Source: Mycobacterium senriense
GTDB lineage: Bacteria > Actinomycetota > Actinomycetes > Mycobacteriales > Mycobacteriaceae
Length of the DNA: 64,000 nt
Assembly (NCBI RefSeq): GCF_019668465.1
Contig: NZ_AP024828.1
Span: forward strand, 2,666,001 to 2,730,000
Reading direction: 5' to 3'
Shown: positions 8,902 to 17,890 of the stretch, piece by piece
Layout of the letters: the number at the start of each line of letters is the position of its first letter
Numbering within the stretch: the stretch's first letter is position 1
The notes under the pieces: model-generated
Told to the model about the DNA's origin: nothing
Databases searched by the model: none
What the model saw: the letters and a program-made list of their open reading frames with translations, nothing else
Translations under genes and position numbers: made by a program

Positions 8902-9778
8902 GGTGCGCTCCCGGCCGGCTCTTCCCTAAGACCTCCTCTGTGTCGAGCCCGCGATCCACGCCGTGTGGAATGACGGTCTGGCCGGGCTCGAGTTGAAGCT
9001 GCTTGCCGTCGAGGTGCACGTCGATTTTGTCCGGCTCGAAGGACACCAGATTGCGCACCCGTGCGACTTCCGTCCAAGCGTCGACGTAGGACCACGCCGC
9101 GTGTTGGTGGCCGCCGATGTCGTAGTAGGAGCATATTCCTTTGTAGGGGCAAAACGTCTGGATATCAACGGGTTTGAGAGCCGACTCGTCGATATCCTCA
9201 CGCGGCACATACCATCTGGGCGCAAAGCCGGATTCGTACAGCGCCAGTGGGCGATGTGTATCGGCAATCACCCGCTCGCCGTCTCGGACTGCGAGATGGC
9301 GTGCAGTAGAACGTATGTCGATGCGATGATAAGCGTCCGCGGCGTGCCCGACGATCCGTTCCTCTTCTTCGTAGAAGGCGTCCATGGCACGCCAGGCAAA
9401 CGCCACCCTGCCATCAAGCACGGTCGCATGGGCGGGCAGTCCGGTGTGTTCCCAGGCGCCATGGTTGGTCTCGCGTTCTGGTGCCTTGACGGTGTACCAC
9501 TGTGTGGCCCCGAGGTCGCGGTGCTGCGTCACCCGATCCTCGGCGAGCAACGTCTTCTCTTCAATGTCACCGCGGGGGAAGTAGGCGACCGGATAGCGGC
9601 CCGGTTCGTGTAAGAGGATCACGTCCTCGCTGTCGGCGATCCACCGGTCCGCGAAGCGGACCCGCATCCGGCGACGCAACGGCTCGGCGAACAGTAGCCG
9701 CGGTGGCATCGGCTGTCCGGTGAGGAAGTGTCCAAGCGATCCCGCCGCGAGCGGACCTTGCTGCCATGCCAGACCCAT
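8831..9778 (-). CDS. DUF427 double-domain protein
   Basis: 315 aa with two DUF427 modules, about residues 40-140 and 165-265. Each carries Trp/Tyr-rich blocks (ATQWYTV, AFAWRAMDAFYEEEERIVGH; TFCPYKGICSYYDI, AAWSYVDAW, VSFEPDKIDVHLDG). The last about 24 residues are encoded in DNA that is also the start of the VOC gene, and they look unconserved. Function is not known; DUF427 proteins are small beta-tent folds. Confidence 0.8.
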   Translation of the reverse strand: MGLAWQQGPLAAGSLGHFLTGQPMPPRLLFAEPLRRRMRVRFADRWIADSEDVILLHEPGRYPVAYFPRGDIEEKTLLAEDRVTQHRDLGATQWYTVKAPERETNHGAWEHTGLPAHATVLDGRVAFAWRAMDAFYEEEERIVGHAADAYHRIDIRSTARHLAVRDGERVIADTHRPLALYESGFAPRWYVPREDIDESALKPVDIQTFCPYKGICSYYDIGGHQHAAWSYVDAWTEVARVRNLVSFEPDKIDVHLDGKQLQLEPGQTVIPHGVDRGLDTEEVLGKSRPGAHHEDVLGSRDPARRGSRSVVAVLS

Positions 9779-9836
9779 GTGAAGGCCGTCCTCTCCTGAA
9801 AACCGTTCGCGCAGTGTTGGTTCTAGCGGATCCGAA

Positions 9837-10898
9837 TCACTCCATCACGACGACAAGCTTTCCCGCGGCTTCACCCGCCTCAGCGACACGGTGCGCTTCG
9901 CGGACTTCGTCGAAGGAGAAAATCCGCGCCGGTGCCGCGTCGAGCTTGCCGTCGGCTATCTGCTGGGCGATTTCACCGAAGGGCACATCCGATACCGGGA
10001 AGCCCGGACTCCCAAACACGGGGCTGGCGAAGAAACTGAAGCTCACGCCGCTGGCCATTCGCGCGAGTGGATTGAAATCGCGGATGGGTGCCAGACCACC
10101 CAGCCATCCGGCGAGGCAGGCGGTACCGCCGCGGCGCAACATGTCCAGTGAGTCGAGGATGGTGCTGTTACCGACGAGGTCGAGGACGGCGTCGATACGT
10201 TTGGCGTCCGCGATGTGGGCGGCAAGGTCACCGCGCTCCACCTCGACGCGGGTCGCGCCCATTTCTTCCAGGATGCCGTAGCGTTCACGGCTGCGTGTGG
10301 TGGCAATGACCTTGGCGCCGGTAATCACGGCCATCTTCAGTGCGGCCTGCCCCAATGCCGAAGTGGCCCCACGGATCACCAATGTCTGTCCCGCGGTCAG
10401 ATTCAGGTTGCGGTACAGGCACGTCCACGCCGTCGCATAGGTTTCCGGCAGCGCCGCCAGCTGCGACCACGGCAGGTCGGATTCGATGGGCGCGACATTG
10501 GCCGCGCGGACGCGGGTGTATTCGGCGTAGCTCCCGTTGATGGTGCGCCCAAGACCACCCATCAGCGCCGCGACCTTGGCCCCGACCGGGAACTCGCCGC
10601 CTGGGCACGAGTCGACGACGCCCACACATTCGATCCCGCTGACCTCCGCCGCCTCCGCCCATTCCCCGCGACGCATGTGGATTTCGGCGTGATTGATGCC
10701 GAAACCCTTTACCGCAATTACGACTTCGCCGTCTTTGGGCAGCGGCTTGGGGATGTCGGTGTAGACCAGGCTGTCAAGACCGCCGAACTTTTCCAAGACG
10801 ATCGCCCGCATGGTCGGCCCACCGGATTGCTCGCGTACGACCGCCGGGGCGGTCGGCAACTGAGGTGACTCGATTGTGGACATCGACGCCTCTTTCAT
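9837..10898 (-). CDS. MDR-family alcohol dehydrogenase / quinone oxidoreductase
   Basis: 353 aa. GroES-like N-domain (MRAIVLEKFGGLDSLVYTDI from residue 30) and Rossmann domain with the motif ATSALGQAALKMAV. The catalytic-zinc ligands of alcohol dehydrogenases are absent, which points to the zinc-free quinone-reductase branch (NADPH). The N-terminal 29 residues are an extension; Met30 could be an internal start. A TGGG-N8-CCCA operator lies 36 bp upstream. Confidence 0.85.
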   Translation of the reverse strand: MKEASMSTIESPQLPTAPAVVREQSGGPTMRAIVLEKFGGLDSLVYTDIPKPLPKDGEVVIAVKGFGINHAEIHMRRGEWAEAAEVSGIECVGVVDSCPGGEFPVGAKVAALMGGLGRTINGSYAEYTRVRAANVAPIESDLPWSQLAALPETYATAWTCLYRNLNLTAGQTLVIRGATSALGQAALKMAVITGAKVIATTRSRERYGILEEMGATRVEVERGDLAAHIADAKRIDAVLDLVGNSTILDSLDMLRRGGTACLAGWLGGLAPIRDFNPLARMASGVSFSFFASPVFGSPGFPVSDVPFGEIAQQIADGKLDAAPARIFSFDEVREAHRVAEAGEAAGKLVVVME

Positions 10899-10933
10899 AA
10901 CCGTTGGCGGGCGACGACGCCGGCTGGCGCGGC

Positions 10934-10969
10934 CGCATAAGAATGGGCCAACTGACCCAGTATTATGCG
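10934..10969. promoter_or_regulatory. Operator-like double palindrome upstream of the MDR dehydrogenase
   Basis: CGCATAA-N3-TGGG-N8-CCCA-N3-TTATGCG, a 36-bp sequence with 7+4 bp matched arms. The inner TGGG-N8-CCCA also occurs at 12427-12442 and 13408-13423. Probably bound by one of the neighbouring TetR proteins. Confidence 0.6.
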
Positions 10970-11006
10970 CCGACCAGATCGACCATGTCCAGCGAAAGGT
11001 CGCTAC

Positions 11007-11678
11007 TCACGGTTTGCGCTGACCGCGAGACGACGCGGACCGACCCTTACTCGGCGGGCCTTGGGCTGCGAAGGAGCGCACGTAGTCGACGGCGGCGTTG
11101 ACGGCGGCCTGCAACGGTTGCGGATCGCCGGTGACGTGGGTGAGCATCGCGCCGCCCTGATGGGCGGTGACCAGGGAGACGGCCAGATGCCGCGGATCCG
11201 CGTCGGGGCGCAGGTCGCCGCGGTCGCGCATCGACTCGAGGCCGGCCCGAAACAGCTCAATCCATTGGTCGTATCCCGCGGCGAGGTCGTCGTGTAGTTC
11301 GCGGTCGGCCTCGATCAGTTCGCCTGCCAAGGACCCATACACACAACCCCCGACCAGGTATACGGCGTCGATGTCGGACACGCAGGCATCGGCCCATCCC
11401 TGCAGGGCGTCGAAGCTGTCGAGTTCGGCGAATTGCGGCCGAGTGTGGAAGGCCCGCACGTCATTACTGCGCGCCCCGACGACGTGCCGGGTCAGGTCGC
11501 GCTTGTCGGTGAAGTAGTGCGAGATCTGGGACCCGCCCACCCCGGCGGTGCGCCGCACCTGGTCGACGCTCGTGTTGGCGACGCCCCGCTCGAACATCAG
11601 CCGGGCAGCGACCTCGATGATCCGCGAACGCGTTGCCAGTCCCTTGCGGGTGAACCGCGATGGGGGTCCTTCAGTCAC
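11007..11678 (-). CDS. TetR/AcrR-family regulator (first of tandem pair)
   Basis: 223 aa. N-terminal HTH about residues 15-60 (ATRSRIIEVAARLMFERGV; GGSQISHYFTDKRDL recognition helix). Its ligand domain contains the HQGGAML motif also found in the next gene. The pair are paralogues, 19 bp apart, and probably one operon. It may control the MDR gene downstream. Confidence 0.88.
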   Translation of the reverse strand: MTEGPPSRFTRKGLATRSRIIEVAARLMFERGVANTSVDQVRRTAGVGGSQISHYFTDKRDLTRHVVGARSNDVRAFHTRPQFAELDSFDALQGWADACVSDIDAVYLVGGCVYGSLAGELIEADRELHDDLAAGYDQWIELFRAGLESMRDRGDLRPDADPRHLAVSLVTAHQGGAMLTHVTGDPQPLQAAVNAAVDYVRSFAAQGPPSKGRSASSRGQRKP

Positions 11679-11697
11679 GTCGTCACCTCGGACAGCC

Positions 11698-12393
11698 TCA
11701 GCTTGCTCGTCGCGCCGGCCGGCGCGTGCGCGACCGGCGCGGTGGACGGGGCACTCGTTCGGCGCTGTCGGTGGCGAACAGGCGCAGGTAGTTCACCGCG
11801 AAACGAATCGCGTCGGCGTGCGGCCATTCCTCCTGATAGGTGAAGGTCAGCACGCCACCTCCCTGGTGGGCGGCGATGATCACCAACGCCAGCCGCCGCG
11901 GGTCGGCGTCGCGAACCAGCAGCCCGCCATCCTTCATTCGCTGAATTGCCTGCTCTAACAACTCGATCCACTGCCGGTAGCCCGACGCCAGGGCGTCGCG
12001 CGTGGTGTCGTCCGACTTCGCCAGCTGGGCGGTCAGCGCGTGATAGGTGGGGGTGCCGAAATAGCCGATGCGCCGCAGGTAGCGCATGTTGAGGTCGATC
12101 CATCGCTCGAAGTCCTCAAAAGAACCCAGGCCCCGAAGCGAGGGCTGGCGGTGAAAGTCCAGCACCACGCCGATCTGGCGCCGGATGACCGCGCGAATCA
12201 GCGCCGCCTTATCGGCGAAATAGTGGGCGAGCTGCGAGCCGCTGACCGAGGCCGCGCGGCGCACGTTCTCCAGATTGGACGCGGACAGGCCCTCGGTGAC
12301 GATCAGCTGGGCGGCGGCCTGCACGATCCGGTCGCGGGTGGCGCGCCCCTTGGCGGTCAACCGTTGTTCGTCGTGAACATCGGGATGGGCCAT
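11698..12393 (-). CDS. TetR/AcrR-family regulator (second of tandem pair)
   Basis: 231 aa. HTH about residues 18-62 (GSQLAHYFADKAALIRA recognition helix nearly identical in layout to its neighbour) and a shared HQGG element in the ligand domain. The C-terminal tail is Arg/Pro-rich. A TGGG-N8-CCCA palindrome 34 bp upstream suggests autoregulation. Confidence 0.88.
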   Translation of the reverse strand: MAHPDVHDEQRLTAKGRATRDRIVQAAAQLIVTEGLSASNLENVRRAASVSGSQLAHYFADKAALIRAVIRRQIGVVLDFHRQPSLRGLGSFEDFERWIDLNMRYLRRIGYFGTPTYHALTAQLAKSDDTTRDALASGYRQWIELLEQAIQRMKDGGLLVRDADPRRLALVIIAAHQGGGVLTFTYQEEWPHADAIRFAVNYLRLFATDSAERVPRPPRRSRTRRPARRAS

Positions 12394-12424
12394 CGCGTCA
12401 GGCTAACCCGGCAGGGCCTCTATT

Positions 12425-12444
12425 TATGGGATCTCCAGCCCATA
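12425..12444. promoter_or_regulatory. Candidate autoregulatory TetR operator
   Basis: TATGGG-N8-CCCATA, a perfect inverted repeat between the TetR start (12393) and the end of the hydrolase gene. Same TGGG-N8-CCCA core as at 10944-10959 and 13408-13423. Confidence 0.6.
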
Positions 12445-12451
12445 CACGGGA

Positions 12452-13321
12452 TCAGGCCGCGAGGTGCTTGGCGAGGAAGCTCCGGGTCAGCTGGGCGACC
12501 TCGTCGCCGGCCGACTCCAACAAGAAGTGCCCGCCATCGAGCAGGTGGATCTCGGCGTCGGGCAGGTCGTCGGCGAACGCTTCGGCACCGGCCGGGCCGA
12601 AGATCTCGTCGCCACGACCCCATACCGCAAGGAGCGGCACCCGGCTGGCGCGGAAGTACTCGTGCAGGCGTGGATACAGGGGCGCATTGGTGGCGTAGTC
12701 CCGAAATAGTTTGAGCTGTACCAGGTCGTTGCCGGGCCGGGAGAGCAGCGCGAAGTCGTGGTACCAGGACCCGGGATCGACCAGCGTCTCGTCGCTCACC
12801 CCGGTCAGGTACTGCCAACGGGTGGCGTCGAGCGTGAGGAACTGGCGCACCGGCGCCTCGGTGTCTGTCGTCTGTTCCCGTTGGTACGCCTGCACGACCT
12901 TCCAGAAGCTCTCGACGAATCCCGCGTCATAGCCATTGCCGTTCTGGCTGATGATCGCGGTGATCGCGGCCGGGTTTCGCAGCGCGAGCCGCCAGCCGAT
13001 CGGCGCGCCGTAATCCTGGACGTACATGGCGTACCGGTCGATGCCCAGGTGCTGCAGCAGACGCACCGTGAGGTCGGTCAGCGCATCGAAGGTGTAGTCG
13101 AACTTTTCGACCGGTGGGGCGTCGGACAGCCCGAAACCCAGGTGATCTGGCGCGATGACGTGGTAGCGGTCCGCGAGGGCCGGGATCAGGTAGCGGAACA
13201 TGTACGAGCTGGTGGGAAACCCGTGCAGCAGAATCACCGCCGGAGCGGCCGGATCGCCGGCATCGCGGTAGAAGAGCCGATGGCCGTCGATGACGGCGTA
13301 TCGATGATGAACGGCAGGCAT
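12452..13321 (-). CDS. Alpha/beta hydrolase (epoxide hydrolase / haloalkane dehalogenase-like)
   Basis: 289 aa. Oxyanion motif HGFPTSS (residues 33-39), nucleophile Asp103 in VQDYGAP, acid region GRGDEIF, and catalytic His in DGGHFLLE near the C-terminus. An Asp nucleophile indicates dehalogenase or epoxide hydrolase chemistry rather than esterase. ATG 13321 is chosen because it follows AGGAGG by 6 bp; the frame is open further upstream without conservation. Confidence 0.87.
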   Translation of the reverse strand: MPAVHHRYAVIDGHRLFYRDAGDPAAPAVILLHGFPTSSYMFRYLIPALADRYHVIAPDHLGFGLSDAPPVEKFDYTFDALTDLTVRLLQHLGIDRYAMYVQDYGAPIGWRLALRNPAAITAIISQNGNGYDAGFVESFWKVVQAYQREQTTDTEAPVRQFLTLDATRWQYLTGVSDETLVDPGSWYHDFALLSRPGNDLVQLKLFRDYATNAPLYPRLHEYFRASRVPLLAVWGRGDEIFGPAGAEAFADDLPDAEIHLLDGGHFLLESAGDEVAQLTRSFLAKHLAA

Positions 13322-13407
13322 GAGGTTCCTCCTGACCCAACGCATTTCGCCATCGAGCGCCACCTGGGCACCCACGGCAGATATCTGAAACCACAGTCCT
13401 GGCGTTC

Positions 13408-13423
13408 TGGGTTATGCAACCCA
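13408..13423. promoter_or_regulatory. TGGG-N8-CCCA operator in divergent hydrolase / MOSC promoter
   Basis: TGGGTTATGCAACCCA, with a 12-bp-spaced repeat of TTATGC at 13412 and 13424. Lies 87 bp upstream of the hydrolase and 133 bp upstream of the MOSC-reductase gene. The core is shared with two other sites nearby. Confidence 0.58.
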
Positions 13424-13556
13424 TTATGCATCAAACCGGCACCGCGCAACAGTGCGTGAACCGGATATCTTGCCGAGCGCATTTGGCTGCCATATTCTGG
13501 GCGAACCATCCCAGTTGGGCGACTCGTGCGATGGCGAGCTACTTCGAGGTGACACA

Positions 13557-15266
13557 GTGGGCAGGCTTGTTTCGGTGAACGTGGGCATGCCTAAGAACGT
13601 CCAATGGCGGGACAAAACGGTCTACACCGGTATATGGAAGGTTCCGGTTGAGGGACCGGTGATGGTGCGCCGGCTGAACATTGACGGCGACGGACAAGGC
13701 GACCTCGCCGGCCACGGTGGGGAACAACGCGCCGTCATGGTCTACCAGAGTGAGTCCTACGACTTTTGGAGAACATACCTGGATCGCGACGACCTGCGAC
13801 CAGGCCACTTCGGCGAGAACTTCACCGTCACCGGGCTCGCCGACGACGACGTCTGCATCGGTGACCGCTACCGCATCGGCGACGCGGAATTCGAGGTCAC
13901 TCAGCCGCGTGTCACGTGCTTTCGGGTGGGTCTGCGGTTGAACGAGCCCGACATGCCCAATTTGCTCGTCTCCCAACATCGCCCCGGCTTCTACTTCCGC
14001 GTCATCACCGAAGGCCGGGTGCGCGCCGGCGACGACATCGTGCGGATCCACCGCGGCCGCCACGAGCTCAGCGTCGCTGAGGTGGACGCGTTGCTCTACC
14101 TGCCGGACCGCAACTTCGAACGGCTGCGCGAGGCGACCGACGTCACGGCGCTCAGTCCCGGGTGGCAACAGTCTTTTCATGACATGCTGGCAGCGCGCGA
14201 CGGCGCGGACGCTGCGGCACCGCCCATCGGAGTTGAACCGGGATGGAAGGGCTTTCGCAGTTTGCGGGTGACCCAAACATGCCGGGAGAGCCCGCAAGTA
14301 CTGTCGATCCGGCTCCAGGCCGACGACCACGGTCCGCTACCGCCCGCGCTTCCGGGTCAATACCTGACAGTCAAGATCACCGGTGCCGGCGAGCCCGCAC
14401 CATTGCGCAGCTACTCGCTGTCGGACGATTCCGCCGCCGGCCATTACCGCATCAGCGTCAAGCGCGAGGACCACGGTGTGGTGAGCCGGTGGCTGCACGC
14501 CCACATCCAGCCGGGGTCGGTGATAGCGGCGGCCGCCCCACGCGGCGACTTCTTCCTCGCCGAGGACGGCGGTCCGGTCATCCTGTTGTCTGCCGGTATC
14601 GGGGCGACGCCGGTCCTCGCGATGCTGCATGCGCTGTCCGCGGCCGGGAGTCAACGCGACATCTGGTGGTTGCACACCACCCGCAATCGCGAAACGCAGT
14701 CCTTCGCAGCCGAAGTCACGGCACTCATCGCGTCGTTGCCACACGCCAGGCAGCTGGTCTTTTACACCGAAAAGCAGGGCCGTTTGAGCCGAGAATCGAT
14801 CGCCGCATTGGGACTGCCCACCGATGCCTCCGTCTACCTCTGCGGGCCTACACAATTCATGACGGATATGCGCGACGATCTAGTGGGGATGGGATTCGAC
14901 CCCGCCCGCATTCGCAGCGAGCTGTTCGGCGCGCTGCCCGCCATCAATCCGGGTGTTGTCGAGACCGGGGAGCGCAAGCCCCCGCACCCGCCGATCGGAC
15001 AGCGGGGAACCGGACCGGCGATTACGTTCGCGCGCAGCGGATTAACGGTCAACTGGTCACCCGGTTACCGAAGCATCCTCGATCTCGCCGAAGCCTGCGA
15101 CGTGCCAACCCGTTTTTCCTGCCGAAGCGGGGTATGTCACATGTGCGTCACCGGGATGGTCGCGGGTTCGGCCACTTACGTCCAGCAGCCGTTGGAGCCG
15201 CCCGCTGACGGGTCGGTCCTGATCTGCTCGGCGGTCCCGGAAACCGATGTGGTGCTGGACCTCTAG
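13557..15266 (+). CDS. MOSC domain - ferredoxin-NADP reductase - [2Fe-2S] fusion protein
   Basis: 569 aa in three parts: MOSC (about 1-215, with Cys in RVTCFRVGLRL), flavin/NAD(P)H reductase (about 235-465; LRSYSLSD flavin motif, SAGIGATPVLAML nucleotide motif, LCGPTQFM), and plant-type ferredoxin (about 485-569; Cys522, Cys527, Cys530, Cys557). MOSC domains bind sulfur/Mo-cofactor-linked substrates. This architecture is a self-contained reductase for N-oxygenated or sulfur substrates. GTG 13557 is chosen; it begins VGRLVSVNVGMPK, the MOSC start. Confidence 0.88.
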   Translation: MGRLVSVNVGMPKNVQWRDKTVYTGIWKVPVEGPVMVRRLNIDGDGQGDLAGHGGEQRAVMVYQSESYDFWRTYLDRDDLRPGHFGENFTVTGLADDDVCIGDRYRIGDAEFEVTQPRVTCFRVGLRLNEPDMPNLLVSQHRPGFYFRVITEGRVRAGDDIVRIHRGRHELSVAEVDALLYLPDRNFERLREATDVTALSPGWQQSFHDMLAARDGADAAAPPIGVEPGWKGFRSLRVTQTCRESPQVLSIRLQADDHGPLPPALPGQYLTVKITGAGEPAPLRSYSLSDDSAAGHYRISVKREDHGVVSRWLHAHIQPGSVIAAAAPRGDFFLAEDGGPVILLSAGIGATPVLAMLHALSAAGSQRDIWWLHTTRNRETQSFAAEVTALIASLPHARQLVFYTEKQGRLSRESIAALGLPTDASVYLCGPTQFMTDMRDDLVGMGFDPARIRSELFGALPAINPGVVETGERKPPHPPIGQRGTGPAITFARSGLTVNWSPGYRSILDLAEACDVPTRFSCRSGVCHMCVTGMVAGSATYVQQPLEPPADGSVLICSAVPETDVVLDL

Positions 15267-15275
15267 CGAAAATGC

Positions 15276-16016
15276 TTACGCGGCAATCGCTCGCTGGCCT
15301 CCGGTCGCATGCAGTATGGCGCCGTTGACATAGCTGGCGTCCGGAGAGGCGAGAAAGACCACGGCGCTGGCGATTTCGCTGGAATCGGCGACTCGCTGCA
15401 GTGTGGTGATCGTTGCGATCGTGTCGAGGACACCCGGAAGGGCGGCGGCCCCAGGCGTTTCGGTCGGTCCCGCGGCGACCGCGTTCACCCGTACACCCGA
15501 CTCGCCGAACTCATCGGCCCACACGCGGGTCAACTGCTCCAAGCCGGCTTTGGTGGCCCCGTAGATCCCCGCGCCGCGTGTTGCTACCGATGCGGCCAGG
15601 GTGCTCACGTTGACCACCGCGCCGGCGCCCCGAGCGGCCATGCCCGGCACCAACTGCTGCACCAGGATGTACGGCGCGCGCAGGTTCACGTTGACGTGTT
15701 CGTCGAAGGTCGCGTCGTCGGCGTCCGCCGTGGGGCCGAATTCGTAGATTCCGGCATTGTTGATCAGGATGTCCACCGGTCCCGCCTCGGCCGCCAACCG
15801 CCGGACATCATCGGCGACGTTGAGGCCGGCGGCGACGAAACGCGCCTTGCCGCCGGCATTTTCAATGTCACGAACGGTTTTTGCGCCCCGCTCGGCATTG
15901 CGGCCCTGCACCACGATTTCGGCGCCGCGACTCGCGAGCTGCAGTGCGATTTCCCGCCCGATCCCCGATGTCGCGCCCGTCACCAATGCGGTCGACCCTG
16001 CCAAAGTTGTTGCCAT
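15276..16016 (-). CDS. Short-chain dehydrogenase/reductase
   Basis: 246 aa classical SDR: cofactor motif TGATSGIG (residues 14-21), NNAG, catalytic Ser in NVSTLAA and YGATK. The C-terminus ends in the usual FLASPDASYVNGAILHATGG block. Converges with the MOSC fusion gene, 9 bp apart. Substrate unknown. Confidence 0.88.
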   Translation of the reverse strand: MATTLAGSTALVTGATSGIGREIALQLASRGAEIVVQGRNAERGAKTVRDIENAGGKARFVAAGLNVADDVRRLAAEAGPVDILINNAGIYEFGPTADADDATFDEHVNVNLRAPYILVQQLVPGMAARGAGAVVNVSTLAASVATRGAGIYGATKAGLEQLTRVWADEFGESGVRVNAVAAGPTETPGAAALPGVLDTIATITTLQRVADSSEIASAVVFLASPDASYVNGAILHATGGQRAIAA

Positions 16017-16033
16017 CGAAACCCTGCCTCCAG

Positions 16034-16054
16034 GAGAGAAGTTCGTTTTCTCTC
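16034..16054. promoter_or_regulatory. Inverted repeat just upstream of the SDR
   Basis: GAGAGAA-N7-TTCTCTC, perfect 7-bp arms, 18 bp upstream of the SDR start at 16016 and overlapping the GGAG ribosome-binding region. Candidate operator or RNA hairpin controlling translation. Confidence 0.45.
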
Positions 16055-16085
16055 ACGGTAAGCAGTGGCTTGCCGGCAATTATTC

Positions 16086-16883
16086 CTACGGGCTGAGCGG
16101 GACGGAGGCCTCCGCGGTGTAGCACAGGAAGGTCATTGTCTCCTGGAGATAAAGCTGCACGGTGTCGGCGTCATGGCTGGTGTACCCGATCGACACGTCC
16201 GTCCCGAGCTGCAGGTCGAAGTCGCCGCCGCGGGTGGTCAGCACGAAGGCGCCGTCGATGGCCGGCGCCCAGATGATGTCTCCGGGGACCAGCCGGTCGA
16301 TGTGTTCGAGAATCGGATAGCCGTGTTCGGTCGTCTCGCTGACCCGCGTGTAGACGTCGGCGGACAGCAGCACCGAGTAGGGGCCGTCGACACCGGCCAG
16401 CCGGAGTTCGGAGATCGCCTGGGTGACGACGTCGGGAATCTCGCGCGGATCCGCCGGCAGGGTCAGCGACTTGTTCGAGCTGGCCGAACGGATGCCTTCG
16501 ATGGCTGCCGCGGCGTAGCCCTCGAAGATGGCCCGGTCTTCCACGAAAGCCAGCTTCTTGGCGGCATCCTTGACCGGGTCCCAGTCGGAGTCGTTGGCTC
16601 CGCGCTCGACGTTGTCGATCTCATAGCGCGACAGGGTGAATGGAACCCGCAGTCGGACAAGGGGTTTGCTTTCCCGCAGGTGGGCCTCCACGCCGTCGGT
16701 GGGGGACGCCACGTTCGCGAGCCGACCGGTGCTCACCGCGGCGGTGACCGGGCCGCCGGGCTCGCTCACGTCGACCACCCGGCGCCCGGCGATGTGGCGT
16801 TTGAAGGTGCGGGTCGCCTCCAATTCGATTTCTTCCCAAGCGGCTTCGGTGACCGGTGCCAGGTCGCGATAGAGGTTGTTCAT
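16086..16883 (-). CDS. cfp29: Encapsulin nanocompartment shell protein (Cfp29)
   Basis: 265 aa, the usual length. N-terminus MNNLYRDLAPVTEAAWEEIE and C-terminus with FLCYTAEAS are hallmarks of family 1 (HK97-fold) encapsulins; it assembles a closed protein shell. The start codon overlaps the DyP stop as ATGA (16880-16883), so shell and cargo are translationally coupled. Corresponds to Rv0798c, a secreted culture-filtrate antigen of M. tuberculosis. Confidence 0.95.
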   Translation of the reverse strand: MNNLYRDLAPVTEAAWEEIELEATRTFKRHIAGRRVVDVSEPGGPVTAAVSTGRLANVASPTDGVEAHLRESKPLVRLRVPFTLSRYEIDNVERGANDSDWDPVKDAAKKLAFVEDRAIFEGYAAAAIEGIRSASSNKSLTLPADPREIPDVVTQAISELRLAGVDGPYSVLLSADVYTRVSETTEHGYPILEHIDRLVPGDIIWAPAIDGAFVLTTRGGDFDLQLGTDVSIGYTSHDADTVQLYLQETMTFLCYTAEASVPLSP

Positions 16884-17890
16884 GAAGTGGTTCCTTTCAG
16901 GCTGCCGATCGAAAGTGAGCCGTTCTGTGCAACAGGCGTTTCCGCCGCCGGCGCTGCTGGCAGCGGTGGTGGATCGTCGAGAAAGTCGAGGGTGGGGGAG
17001 AAGAACAACCCGCCGGTGACGGCCGTGGAGAAGTCCAGGATGCGGTCGGTGTTGCCGGGCGGGTCGCCGAGGAACATGTTGCGCAGCATCCGTTCGGTGA
17101 CTTGCGGCGTGCGCGAATAGCCGATGAAGTACGTGCCGTATTCGCTCTTGCCGAGCTCGCCGAACGGCATGTTGTGCCGCACGATCTTCAGTTCGGTGCC
17201 GTCGTCGTCGGTGATCACGTTGAGGGCGATGTGGGCGTTGCCCGGCTTGACGTCGTCGTCGAGCTCGATGTCATCGAGCTTGGTGCGACCGATCACGCGC
17301 TCCTGCTCGGTGACCGGGATCGAACTCCACGACGACATGTCGTGCAGGTACTTCTGCACGTGCACATAGCAAGAGCCGGCGAAGTCGGGGTCCTCGTCGC
17401 CGACGGAGGTGGCGCTGGTGGCCAGCGCGCCGTCCGGGTTCTCGGTGCCGTCAACGAATCCGAGTAAGTCGCGGTTGTCGAAGTAGCGGAAACCGTGCAC
17501 CTCGTCGACCACGGTGACCGCGCCGCCCATCGATTTGAGGATCCGGTCGGCCAGCTCGAAGCAGACGTCCAAGCTCTCCGCCCGGATGTGGAACAACAGA
17601 TCGCCGGGTGTGGCGGGGGCGCTGTGCCGCGGTCCTTTCAACTCGGGGAAACGATGCAGTTCGGCGGGCCGCGGTCCGGAGAACAGGCGATCCCACGCGT
17701 CGGAGCCGATCGAGGCGATCGCCGACAACCGTTTCTGCGGTTCGCGGAAGCCGATCGCGCGGACCAGCCCGGGAATGTCGGGCAGCGCGTCGTGCACCGC
17801 CGCCTCGCCGCCGTCGTCGATGGTCACCACCAGGAAGATCGCCGCGGGGGTCAGCGGCGCGAGGATGGGCTGCGGCTGGACGGGGGGCAC
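16880..17890 (-). CDS. dyp: DyP-type heme peroxidase, encapsulin cargo
   Basis: 336 aa from GTG 17890; this start matches the family length and the N-terminal PQPILAPLTPAAIFLVV. The family motif GFVDGTENP places catalytic Asp at 147, and YFIGYSRTP is conserved near the C-terminal heme region. The tail is a Pro/Ala-rich linker ending GSLSIGSLKGTTS, a typical encapsulin targeting peptide. An upstream extension of the frame would overlap the divergent pepC gene and was rejected. Confidence 0.94.
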   Translation of the reverse strand: MPPVQPQPILAPLTPAAIFLVVTIDDGGEAAVHDALPDIPGLVRAIGFREPQKRLSAIASIGSDAWDRLFSGPRPAELHRFPELKGPRHSAPATPGDLLFHIRAESLDVCFELADRILKSMGGAVTVVDEVHGFRYFDNRDLLGFVDGTENPDGALATSATSVGDEDPDFAGSCYVHVQKYLHDMSSWSSIPVTEQERVIGRTKLDDIELDDDVKPGNAHIALNVITDDDGTELKIVRHNMPFGELGKSEYGTYFIGYSRTPQVTERMLRNMFLGDPPGNTDRILDFSTAVTGGLFFSPTLDFLDDPPPLPAAPAAETPVAQNGSLSIGSLKGTTS

